A stretch of 64,000 nt of DNA, taken from Pedobacter endophyticus (GTDB lineage: Bacteria; Bacteroidota; Bacteroidia; Sphingobacteriales; Sphingobacteriaceae). The position numbers and the translations under genes were made by a program. Positions 18,220-26,570 of the stretch are shown one piece after another. A model generated the notes under the pieces. It worked only from the letters and a program-made list of their open reading frames with translations, did not search any database and had not been told where the DNA came from. The stretch spans positions 5,084,001-5,148,000 of the forward strand of contig NZ_CP064939.1 in NCBI RefSeq assembly GCF_015679185.1, given 5' to 3'. Every line of letters begins with the position of its first letter. Position 1 is the first letter of the stretch.

Positions 18220-18666
18220 ATGACGGTGATTGATATATATATAAAAAGCGATTTTGTAAGAAAGTATAGGTCTATTTGTGAAAAATATAATGACTTTAAT
18301 AATAGAATGCGTGGAGATAATATTCTTTTATATAAAAAAATGTTTGATAAGTTAAATATCAATTATACGTATAATAAAAAGGAATCTTTTTTTAAGCTTG
18401 AAAATTTTATTGCCGATTATAAATTTAATCTTAATCTTATTTTAAAGGGAGGTTTAGTTGAAGCACTTATATATATTGAAACAGAAGATGATTTTCTTAA
18501 ACCAAGTGGTCGTTTTGATTTTATCGCAGAACAAATTGATAAGGAATTCGATAGAAAAAAATATAATTTACCAAAATATTGTAGTGAACAAGAGTTAGAG
18601 TGCATAGTAGAGGAGCTGCTTTCCCTATATCAAGATTTAAGGACAGAGTTCCGAAACTCAGCTTAG
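18220..18666 (+). CDS. immunity protein candidate, copy 1 of 4
   Basis: 148 residues, AT-rich, starting two bases after toxin 2, so probably translationally coupled and its cognate immunity gene. Shared family features with the three genes downstream: a basic helix near the start (FVRKYRSICEKYNDF), a K-E-S/N-F-F-K/E-I/L-E segment near residue 50, a hydrophobic strand before GLVEALIYIE, and a C-terminal helix of L-L-S-L-Y-Q-D-L type. No signal peptide, so cytoplasmic. Not a family I can name. Confidence 0.65.
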   Translation: MTVIDIYIKSDFVRKYRSICEKYNDFNNRMRGDNILLYKKMFDKLNINYTYNKKESFFKLENFIADYKFNLNLILKGGLVEALIYIETEDDFLKPSGRFDFIAEQIDKEFDRKKYNLPKYCSEQELECIVEELLSLYQDLRTEFRNSA

Positions 18667-18744
18667 ATTCGGCATGCCTGCATTTTGCAAAAAATTATTT
18701 CGGTACTGTAAAATTAGGCCGCTCTATGATAGAATAATAGAAAA

Positions 18745-19227
18745 ATGGAGCTAACAAAGGAAAGTCAATTATATATCTATAAAAGTATAAACTTCTATAA
18801 CAGATATAAACTATTAAGTGAATCATTCCGATTTGAAAATACTTTTGAATCTTATTCCAAGAATGAGGTTTTAAATATTTTGAATGAAATTGGATATAAT
18901 GCCAAATATCATAAAAAAGAAAATTTTTTTGAAATAGAAGAAATAATAAGTGATAAAAAGTTTTACTTAAACACCTGTTTAAAGTATGGATTGGTCGAAC
19001 TAATTATTGGCGTAAGTGATGTTAAAACAGATGCCTTGATAATGGGTGGCGTATTTGGCAATATCAGTGACGAAATTGAATATTTAGCGGGAATTAATAA
19101 TGAGCGAAAAATATTTCTTCCAAGTTTTAGGGATTACAATGACTTAAAAATAATATTAACTGAAGCTTTTAATCTTTATGAAGACTTCAAACACGAATTT
19201 ATTATTTATGGACAATATAATAATTAA
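18745..19227 (+). CDS. immunity protein candidate, copy 2 of 4
   Basis: 160 residues. It shares the family pattern of the preceding gene: YRNRYKLL-like N-terminal helix (seen as FYNRYKLLSESF), KKENFFEIEE near residue 54, KYGLVELIIGV, and a C-terminal EAFNLYEDFKHEF helix. It overlaps the next gene by 20 bases. It sits 78 bases after copy 1. Likely acquired or duplicated immunity that protects against toxin variants rather than the cognate one; this is inference. Confidence 0.6.
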   Translation: MELTKESQLYIYKSINFYNRYKLLSESFRFENTFESYSKNEVLNILNEIGYNAKYHKKENFFEIEEIISDKKFYLNTCLKYGLVELIIGVSDVKTDALIMGGVFGNISDEIEYLAGINNERKIFLPSFRDYNDLKIILTEAFNLYEDFKHEFIIYGQYNN

Positions 19228-19678
19228 GAATATCATCAAAGATTCGTTACTAGAAATTTCTTTTGAAGAAAGATACATTCAACTATGTAATAGATTTAAA
19301 GATTATGACAACTGCAAAAATGTAAAGAATAGTGATTTAAATAAAGTTCTAAACGAAATCGGATTTTCGATGGAATCTGTACCTAAAGAATCCATTTTCT
19401 TCAAAGAATATGATTATAAGTATTTTCGCTTACGTTTTATTTTACCATATAAACATGGTATTATAGATTGTTCTGAATTATATTGGAACGAAAATAACAG
19501 TATTAGGATTTACGGAGGTTTTAGAAGTTATATTAGGGAAATTAATCCTGACATAAAAAATCAAATCCAGTATTTATCACCAATAAGTACGAGCGAACGG
19601 GATCTTAAAGTAATTGTTCAAATACTTATTGAGCTTCATGTCGATTTTTTAAATTTATTTTCCCAAAAAATCGAGTAA
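19208..19678 (+). CDS. immunity protein candidate, copy 3 of 4
   Basis: 156 residues from ATG 19208 (MDNIIIKN); an upstream start at 19178 lies deep inside the previous gene and is less likely. The family pattern is present but more diverged: FEERYIQLCNRFKDY, PKESIFFKEYDY, KHGIIDCSELYW and a C-terminal ILIELHVDFLNLF helix. It overlaps copy 2, which suggests coupled expression. Confidence 0.6.
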   Translation: MDNIIIKNIIKDSLLEISFEERYIQLCNRFKDYDNCKNVKNSDLNKVLNEIGFSMESVPKESIFFKEYDYKYFRLRFILPYKHGIIDCSELYWNENNSIRIYGGFRSYIREINPDIKNQIQYLSPISTSERDLKVIVQILIELHVDFLNLFSQKIE

Positions 19679-19733
19679 AGAATCTAAATCAACTCACAAT
19701 TGCTTTCAACGGCATTGATGGACACATGTTTTG

Positions 19734-19847
19734 GGAGATTAATCTCTAGAAATACCATCATCTAATAAATCGTTTTTTGAAAGCAGTAATAAATTAAAGA
19801 AATTAGCAACAGATTATAAAGTAAAAATTAAATATTTGGAAGAATAA
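19734..19847 (+). pseudogene. remnant of a toxin-2-like tip
   Basis: From 19749 the frame reads EIPSSNKSFFESSNKLKKLA and ends with IKYLEE and TAA 19847. Toxin 2 ends EIPTSNKLFFEGSQKFKDLA and IKYLDE. Upstream, a TAA at 19740 replaces what would be a Tyr codon of the GEYFLEIP motif. Thus the 3' end of another toxin tip is preserved in front of an immunity gene that starts two bases later. Confidence 0.8.
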
Positions 19848-19848
19848 C

Positions 19849-20316
19849 ATGGAACTAGTAAATATTTATGAACGAATAAATTTTGTAAGAAAATTTAAAG
19901 AAATAAGTTTGAGGCATAATGATTTTAAAAATTCTTTAAACGGAAATAATATAGAGATGTTTAATAGGGTTCTGTCGAAATTTGAGTATCAAATAAAATA
20001 TTTTAAAAAAGAAGAATTTTATAAGATAGAGGAAAAGTTAAATAATATTGTTTTTATTTATCAATTTTCATTGAAAAATGGAATTGTTGAACCAATGCTT
20101 TATGTTAAAAATAGAGGTATTTATATAGGGCCTGATCATAGATTTGATTCTATTTGCGAGAAATTAGACAATTCATTTAGTCGAAAAGAATTTCCTATTC
20201 CTGTTTATACTTCAGAAGATGAGTTGACTGAAATTTTGTCTGAACTATTTTTACTTTACGAAGACTTTAAAGTTGGGTTTTTAAAAAGTCCTCTTAGCAA
20301 TATTCAGAATTCATAG
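19849..20316 (+). CDS. immunity protein candidate, copy 4 of 4
   Basis: 155 residues, closest in pattern to copy 1: INFVRKFKEISLRHNDF against FVRKYRSICEKYNDF, KKEEFYKIEEKL, NGIVEPMLYV, and LFLLYEDFKVGF at the C-terminus. It begins two bases after the toxin-tip remnant, the same spacing as copy 1 to toxin 2, so toxin end and immunity gene were duplicated as a unit. Confidence 0.65.
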   Translation: MELVNIYERINFVRKFKEISLRHNDFKNSLNGNNIEMFNRVLSKFEYQIKYFKKEEFYKIEEKLNNIVFIYQFSLKNGIVEPMLYVKNRGIYIGPDHRFDSICEKLDNSFSRKEFPIPVYTSEDELTEILSELFLLYEDFKVGFLKSPLSNIQNS

Positions 20317-20421
20317 TTTTTGAAATCTAAGTTTCATCATTCTTTAAAAATGATAAGTTCTTTGAAATAATAAAAACACAAGGTAGAGCAAGGCACCGAC
20401 GGCAACCGAAAGGTTACCAAG

Positions 20422-23400
20422 GTGAGCGAGAATATACCGTTGAAGATGAGTCCTGCTGAGCTGAACACCCTTGCTGCGAACCAGGGCGTGGTAACCTTTC
20501 AGCCCCATCCGAAACAGTTGTTTGCCTTTGATGAATATCAGAATGTGTACGCCAAGAGCAAGGTGTTTAGCGACGTTTACCAAAAGCTGAGCGATAACTA
20601 TTTCGTAAGTGCCAAGGCCATATTGCCCGGTAAGACCGATTTGGTAAAAGCCACAGTAAAGCTTAACGATGATAAGCTAAAGGCCGATAGCGTACAGTTT
20701 ATAACGGGCAAGGGAAGCAAGCTACAGACCACAAAACTACAGGATGGAATCTATGAGATTACAATAGTCGGTGGCCCCGCCAATGATGCACAAGAGCTTT
20801 ATGCGGTTTACCCACTGGCCAATGGAAAATACCAAACCCTCGGAAAACTCTTCATCGCATCTTACCAGCCCCAAACGGTTAAGGTTGCGTTGGTGCCGGT
20901 TAACGGCACAACGCTCAATAAGAATGAAATTACCGAGCAGCTGAACAAGACCTATAACCCAATAGGGCTAAGCTTTACAGTAAGGGAGGCCAACAACTTC
21001 GTAAATACCGATTGGGACCTCAACAAAGATAATAAGCTAGCAGTAAGCGGCAGTGGATTTTTGGCCACGCAAACCGCTGAAATGAAAGCTTTAATCAATG
21101 CGTATAAGTCAGCCAACCCAAGCCTTTCAAAGGATGAGGCTGTGCTCTTTATGCTGAACAGCTCAGACAGTACGGCAAACCTTGCGGGCGATATGCCACG
21201 GGGCAAGCAGTTTGGCTATCTATTTAGCGGTGCTGACGGAAATACCGCAGCCCACGAAATTGGCCATGGCGTATTTAAGCTGGAACATACTTTTAAGAAG
21301 TACGGTTTCAGTGCAAGCGATCTGGTCGGCAACATGATGAACTATCCGCCGGGGGCTGGCCTCACCAAGTTTCAATGGGACGCGATACATGCGCCGGGAA
21401 TTGTGATCGGGGTATTTGAGGGGGATGAGGATGCGATGCTTGCGGGCGGCTTTGGGCTATCACCAGACTTCAAATTGATCAGTACCAACACCAATCAAAT
21501 ATTGTCTGATGCTACGCCAACGGCCGACCCATTTGTAGGCGGATTTGTTTCGATCAATAAAGACAACACAGAAGAATATTATTACTGGAGGGAAAAGGAT
21601 AAGCCATACCAAACCAATCAGGGCAAGGACTATGTTGCTTCAAAGTTTGCAGCTACAGATGAAAGCGTAATCTGGTTATTGGTAAACAACAGTAAGGACT
21701 GTAAGGATAGAAGATACATCCGCACCCTTTATAAAGAGGTCAAAACCCTTATTGGCAACGAGGACCTTGCTGGCCTGCAAAAATATGTAGACAAATACCT
21801 TAATCAAACAGATCTCAGCAAACCAGTTTACGCAGGAGTTTTAGGTTGTGGCAAGACAGGGGATGGACAGGGAGCGGGCAGCAATGTTCTATTTGTTGAC
21901 TATTCTACAGGCAAGGACGGCAAGTCGCCTTTTACCGCAGGCCAAAAAAACAGTCTCGATAAAACGATCACCGGAATCGACAACGGACTTGAAACGGCCC
22001 TAAAGGTTTACCTGTTAAATACAGGCAATCCAAACTATGCGACCCAAAAGGCCGAGGCCGAAAACGACAAGGCGGCCAACAAATTTATTGTTACCTACAA
22101 CGAGCAAAACCAAAAGCTAAACCTACAATATAAGCTTTCGATACCCAAGTGGCTTAGCGATGCACTGCCCGAGGCCACTACAGATGCATGTATAGACAAG
22201 TACGTTAACGACGGGCTTGATGAACTGCACAATGATCCTCTTTATAAGGTAGCACCAAGCTTTGACCAGGCGCTGCAAGAGATCAACGTCGTAGCCTATC
22301 GCGGTATGTTTGGCATTCTGTACTGTGCCACCAACGAGGAAAGCGTTCAAAACGCAAGCGCTACCGCAAAATTTGTAGCGGGCGGGCTCCACGAGATCAT
22401 CGCCACGGTAGATGTAAAAGAACTGGTAAAGGGATTGGTAAAAATGGGCGGTGAGGCTGCAACAGCAACCGTAAAAAGCTATGAGGAGTTTTATCACGAT
22501 ACCAAACAGACTTTTCAGGATGTCCGATCTGGCAAAACAATCGATAATGCAGTGCTTATCCAACGGTTGTTGCCGCCAGGATTGCGCACCAAGGTCAAAC
22601 TGGCCAACACCATTGTAAAGGTTGCCAAGCAATTCTCTTCGTTCTACTTCACCGATTGCGATACCTATAAATTTTCAAACGGCCAAACAGGCGATATCTG
22701 CGCCTACCGCTACGGACAGATAACCGTTATGGTGGTGCCTATTGTGTTTACGGCGGGAGAATATGCTATAGCAAAGGGCAGTGCGTTAGTAGCGAGGCTG
22801 AAAACAATTAGTACCCTTGGGCGTACCGAAGAGGTGGTCAATCTGCTCTCCAAAGCGGATGATGTTGGCACTATTATTTCAGAATCGGAAAAAATCATCA
22901 TCAAAAGTGGTGATGAGGTACAAAGCGTTGTAAAAGAATCGGGTAAGGCAGTAATTATAGATGGCGTAGAGAGCATTGATGATGCCATTAAGGTACTCGA
23001 ACGGAAAATAGCCGATCCCGATCTGCTAAAAACGGCCAAGGAAAAAGCCATTGCCGAAGCAGCCGAGGATGCAAGCGTATTAAAGGATAAAGCCTGGCTC
23101 GAGAATATTATCAAGGGAAATAAGTTTGAAGCATACATGAATCCGAGGATTAGAACTGACTTAACCAATATTGGTGCAGACTTAACTAATACTACACAGG
23201 TAAATCAACTATACGTAATGGGGCCAAAGGGCAATATGGTGATTATGGACAATGGCTTCGTGAAACAGATCTATGCTATAGATGGTTCATTAGATTATAC
23301 AAAAGTAATTTACAACGACAGCAAACTCAACGCGGGTACTGCTTGGTCTAAGAACCAAAAAATGGAAATAATCAATTTCTTCAGGGATAATCCTGATGAA

Positions 23401-23577
23401 TATATTTTGATGAAAGTAAGAAGTACAAACCTTAATTTAGATAAGGCTGGTGCTGAAATGATAAGACAGGGTTCTGAAATTAGATTATATAGAAAAGATG
23501 TGTATAAGAGTATTAGTGATGCTAGTGGTACCTTTGGGAAAATAATAAAAATGGAAGATGTCAAATTCAAAGAATGA
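20422..23577 (+). CDS. orphan C-terminal toxin module with zinc metalloprotease domain
   Basis: 1051 residues from a GTG at 20422, but the frame stays open back to 20374, where GC-rich sequence begins abruptly after AT-rich immunity genes. There is no signal peptide, so it looks like the 3' part of a larger backbone-toxin gene. A zincin motif, HEIGHGVFKLEH, lies at residue ~278 (HExxH with a third His). A hydrophobic pre-toxin region is at ~690-800. The last ~150 residues contain GNMVIMDNGFVKQ and VIYNDSKLNAGTAWSKNQ, matching the layout (D, then D/E-x-K, then Q) of the orphan tip at 5863-6801. The stop overlaps the next immunity gene by ATGA. The protease may release or mature the tip; that is inference. 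Confidence 0.65.
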   Translation: MSENIPLKMSPAELNTLAANQGVVTFQPHPKQLFAFDEYQNVYAKSKVFSDVYQKLSDNYFVSAKAILPGKTDLVKATVKLNDDKLKADSVQFITGKGSKLQTTKLQDGIYEITIVGGPANDAQELYAVYPLANGKYQTLGKLFIASYQPQTVKVALVPVNGTTLNKNEITEQLNKTYNPIGLSFTVREANNFVNTDWDLNKDNKLAVSGSGFLATQTAEMKALINAYKSANPSLSKDEAVLFMLNSSDSTANLAGDMPRGKQFGYLFSGADGNTAAHEIGHGVFKLEHTFKKYGFSASDLVGNMMNYPPGAGLTKFQWDAIHAPGIVIGVFEGDEDAMLAGGFGLSPDFKLISTNTNQILSDATPTADPFVGGFVSINKDNTEEYYYWREKDKPYQTNQGKDYVASKFAATDESVIWLLVNNSKDCKDRRYIRTLYKEVKTLIGNEDLAGLQKYVDKYLNQTDLSKPVYAGVLGCGKTGDGQGAGSNVLFVDYSTGKDGKSPFTAGQKNSLDKTITGIDNGLETALKVYLLNTGNPNYATQKAEAENDKAANKFIVTYNEQNQKLNLQYKLSIPKWLSDALPEATTDACIDKYVNDGLDELHNDPLYKVAPSFDQALQEINVVAYRGMFGILYCATNEESVQNASATAKFVAGGLHEIIATVDVKELVKGLVKMGGEAATATVKSYEEFYHDTKQTFQDVRSGKTIDNAVLIQRLLPPGLRTKVKLANTIVKVAKQFSSFYFTDCDTYKFSNGQTGDICAYRYGQITVMVVPIVFTAGEYAIAKGSALVARLKTISTLGRTEEVVNLLSKADDVGTIISESEKIIIKSGDEVQSVVKESGKAVIIDGVESIDDAIKVLERKIADPDLLKTAKEKAIAEAAEDASVLKDKAWLENIIKGNKFEAYMNPRIRTDLTNIGADLTNTTQVNQLYVMGPKGNMVIMDNGFVKQIYAIDGSLDYTKVIYNDSKLNAGTAWSKNQKMEIINFFRDNPDEYILMKVRSTNLNLDKAGAEMIRQGSEIRLYRKDVYKSISDASGTFGKIIKMEDVKFKE

Positions 23578-24269
23578 TGGATCAAATAGAAATAATAAAA
23601 TTAATTAAAAGTCAACCTGCAATTGACGGGTATTTGTTAAAAGTAGTACAAGAAAACGGATTAGGTATTTCTTTATTAGCTAAAACTGATAAAATTTCAT
23701 CGGAAATAGGCGTTTTTATAAGCAATAATTCATATAAACAATTTAGTACATTTTTAACACTCTTAGAAGTAGAAACCATTATCCAACCTCTATTGAAAAA
23801 ACATAAGATTTTTGATACGGTAGACGGTGGGTTAACTTATACATTAAATTTTAGAACAATTGAGTCCGAATTATTTCGGCAAACGTTAAACCCATCTTAT
23901 CCCAAAACAATAGAAACAGAGCAGGATGTGATTGATTTATTGAATGATTTAAATAATTATACGAAAAATGTAGCTGAGCCATTTTTCGAGAAATGGAGCG
24001 ATTTGCGAGTGCTTGATAAGTTTTTGGAAACCGTTCCGCAGATGGAGGTACATAACTATTTAGGGGGGTACGGGGTATATTCAAAGCTGCTTATTTATAG
24101 ATTATGTAACAATCCAAAATATAACGAATACATGGATCTGATGTATTCGTTTGCTATAAACAGGTTTAAGGAAAATCCTAACGGAGATATCGCCATAAAA
24201 CGAAAACATGGCTTTATGATTGATTTTAAAGAAGTGTTAGATAAAACCGAACCTATTTACAATGTTTAA
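23574..24269 (+). CDS. putative immunity protein (231 aa)
   Basis: Overlaps the stop of the toxin module upstream by four bases, implying coupled translation. Soluble, AT-rich. Landmarks are EVETIIQPLLKKH (~residue 65), NPSYPKTIETEQDVIDLLND (~105), VAEPFFEKWSDLRVLDKFLE (~138) and LIYRLCNNPKYNEY (~172). A close paralogue lies directly downstream (24370-25070), and a distant one is at 6806. Likely immunity to the nuclease-like tip. Confidence 0.65.
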   Translation: MMDQIEIIKLIKSQPAIDGYLLKVVQENGLGISLLAKTDKISSEIGVFISNNSYKQFSTFLTLLEVETIIQPLLKKHKIFDTVDGGLTYTLNFRTIESELFRQTLNPSYPKTIETEQDVIDLLNDLNNYTKNVAEPFFEKWSDLRVLDKFLETVPQMEVHNYLGGYGVYSKLLIYRLCNNPKYNEYMDLMYSFAINRFKENPNGDIAIKRKHGFMIDFKEVLDKTEPIYNV

Positions 24270-24369
24270 ATGACGTTTTAATAAGTGTATCTTTAAAAGA
24301 CGTTTTCCAATACTTAATTATAAATAAGAAGTATTCAGAACATTGATAAGACATAAACTATAGGGAGTG

Positions 24370-25070
24370 ATGGAACAATCTAAAATCATACAGAAGTTAA
24401 AAAGAATAGCAGATGCTATAATACCGGAAGGGTACTATTATGCCGAAGAGGAAGGATACAACGGTATACCTGTAACAATCATTAGGAAGACGATAAACTT
24501 TGTTTATAATGTAGGCGTATGGATTGATAGTAAAAATAGTTATAGCCAATTTAATACTACTGTATACTTCAAACAAGTCGAAGAGGTTTTAAATCCTTTA
24601 CTGGTGAAACATGGAATTATAGAAGATTTTTCAGAAGAAAATAATAGAACTATTTGGTTAAAAACGATCGAACCCGAGATGTTTAAACAAACGTTAAACC
24701 CATCTTATCCCAAAACAATAGAAACAGAACAGGATGTGATTGATTGAATGACTTAAATGATTATGTGCATAATGTAGCCGAACCCTTTTTTGAAAAATGG
24801 AGCGATTTGAGGGTTTTGGATAAGTTTTTAGATACTGTTCCGCAAATGGAAGTGCAGAATTACATCCATGAAGGAGTGCTTTCAAAGGCATTGATTTATA
24901 AACTGTGTAACAACCCAAAATACGATGATTACATTAACCTCTTATTTAGTTATTACACGGGTAGATATATTGAGAACTCAAATCAGGATGAAACTTATAA
25001 AAAAATGAATGATTTTATTGTCGATTTTAAGGAAGTATTAGATAAAAACGAGCCAATTTATAACATTTAG
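24370..25070 (+). pseudogene. frameshifted paralogue of the immunity gene at 23574
   Basis: Starts MEQSKIIQKL at ATG 24370 and runs to TGA 24747; the rest of the protein continues in another frame from about 24744 to TAG 25070. Comparison with 23574-24269 shows a four-base deletion just after the VID codons (GATTTATTGAAT became GATTGAAT). The two halves together would give ~235 residues. The block encoding QTLNPSYPKTIETEQDVID is almost identical in both genes, indicating recent copying or conversion. Confidence 0.8.
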
Positions 25071-25377
25071 CACAAGATAATTGGATTTAGGGTTCGAGCC
25101 TAATGATTTTAAAAGAAGCTTCATTACGCAGAATTTGGAAACTTCAGTCTTTGTTTCAAGAAGGAACTGAACCGACACTAAAACACATACGAATAAACAA
25201 AGCGTAAACTAAATCATCCCTGATTTAGCAACAACAAATTGCCAGATAGATCCCTAAATATCTGACAAGGAAATAAGTCCATTTGCACATCCCACAGGCA
25301 ATGGATAGAACCGTTAGCGAGCATCCCTAAGCTAGCGGATAGGCACGGCTGGCGCCGTGTAAATTAAAAAGGGATAA
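25071..25377. other. intergenic region before porV
   Basis: 307 bases without a gene. It contains a six-pair hairpin at 25344-25359 (CACGGC, loop TGGC, GCCGTG) immediately before the purine-rich stretch and ATG of porV, which could affect its translation. I found no convincing promoter consensus. Confidence 0.4.
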
Positions 25378-26553
25378 ATGAATGGAGTAAAATACGGATT
25401 ATTGACAGCGGCACTGCTTTTAGCGGTAATGCCCCTCTGTGCCCAAACTGTTTCGGGCGTACAGACAGACGGAACGCGGCAGAGCAACATTGTTACCGCA
25501 GTTCCCTTCCTGCTCATTACCCCGCAGGCCAGGGCAGGCGCCATGGGCAATGCAGGCGTAGCACTGGATGCTGGGGCCGATGCTCCCGCCATTAACATGG
25601 CCGCACTGGCCTTTTTGCCAACGGGCTGCTCTGGAGTGTCACTATCCTATAGCCCCTGGCTAAAAACATTGGTGCCCGATATGAGCCTCGGCTACCTAAG
25701 CGGATATTATCGCCTCAGCGATAAGAACACCATTGCCGCATCGTTTCGCTATTTCTCCCTTGGGGCAATACAATTTACCGATAGCCAGTTTCAAAGCCTC
25801 GGTACCTACAACCCGAACGAACTGGCATTAGATGTGGGCTACAGCCGAAACATGGGGCCCGATTTTGCCATGGGCGGAACGCTGCGCTTCATTTACAGCA
25901 ATCTGTACAGCGGCCAATTCTCAAACGGTGGACAGGCACAGGCGGGCAAGGCGCTGGCTGCCGATGTTTCTGCGATCTATAAAAGGGAGGTCTCGCTTTT
26001 CAGCACCGCTGCCATATGGTCGGCGGGGATAAACTTGTCCAACATTGGCACCAAGGTAAGCTACAGCACCGAGGGGCCTGCCTATTTCCTGCCCGCCAAT
26101 TTTAAGATCGGCACAGCGGTTACCTTATTGCCCGATAATGATAGCAGATTGAGCTTCGCCCTCGACCTCCACAAGCTCATGGCACCCACGCAACCCATTT
26201 ACGATGCCGATGGCAACATTACCAGCGGTAAAGACCCCAACCGCTCGGTACCCGCCGGCATATTTGGCTCCTTTGCCGATGCACCTGGTGGCTTTGGCGA
26301 GGAGATGAGGGAAATCGGTATTTCTACAGGTTTCGAGTACAGCTATCAGCAAAAGTTTGCCCTCAGGGCAGGATACAATTACCAAGACCCGCAAAAGGGA
26401 AACAGCCGATACCTGACCTTGGGCGCCGGCTTTAAGTATAATATCTTCAATATCGATTTTTCCTACCTCGCAGGGAGCACCAGCAAGAGCCCTCTGGCAA
26501 ATACCTTAAGGTTTACCCTGCAGGCCAATTTTGGCCAGCCTCAAAAGAAATAG
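25378..26553 (+). CDS. porV: type IX secretion outer-membrane protein PorV
   Basis: 391 residues, the usual length of PorV, with a signal peptide ending MPLCAQ. Landmarks of the family are PFLLITPQARAGAMGNAGVA (~residue 42), SLSYSPWLKTLVPDMSLGY (~82), AASFRYFSLGAIQFT (~120) and LSNIGTKVSY (~215). PorV is an outer-membrane beta-barrel that binds T9SS cargo by its C-terminal sorting domain and carries it to the attachment complex. It is the first gene of a three-gene operon with a PKD lipoprotein (17-base gap) and a barrel protein. Lying in the toxin island next to a sorting-domain protein, it may be a dedicated copy; whether another porV exists elsewhere cannot be seen. Confidence 0.8.
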   Translation: MNGVKYGLLTAALLLAVMPLCAQTVSGVQTDGTRQSNIVTAVPFLLITPQARAGAMGNAGVALDAGADAPAINMAALAFLPTGCSGVSLSYSPWLKTLVPDMSLGYLSGYYRLSDKNTIAASFRYFSLGAIQFTDSQFQSLGTYNPNELALDVGYSRNMGPDFAMGGTLRFIYSNLYSGQFSNGGQAQAGKALAADVSAIYKREVSLFSTAAIWSAGINLSNIGTKVSYSTEGPAYFLPANFKIGTAVTLLPDNDSRLSFALDLHKLMAPTQPIYDADGNITSGKDPNRSVPAGIFGSFADAPGGFGEEMREIGISTGFEYSYQQKFALRAGYNYQDPQKGNSRYLTLGAGFKYNIFNIDFSYLAGSTSKSPLANTLRFTLQANFGQPQKK

Positions 26554-26570
26554 AATAACGCATTATAAAT

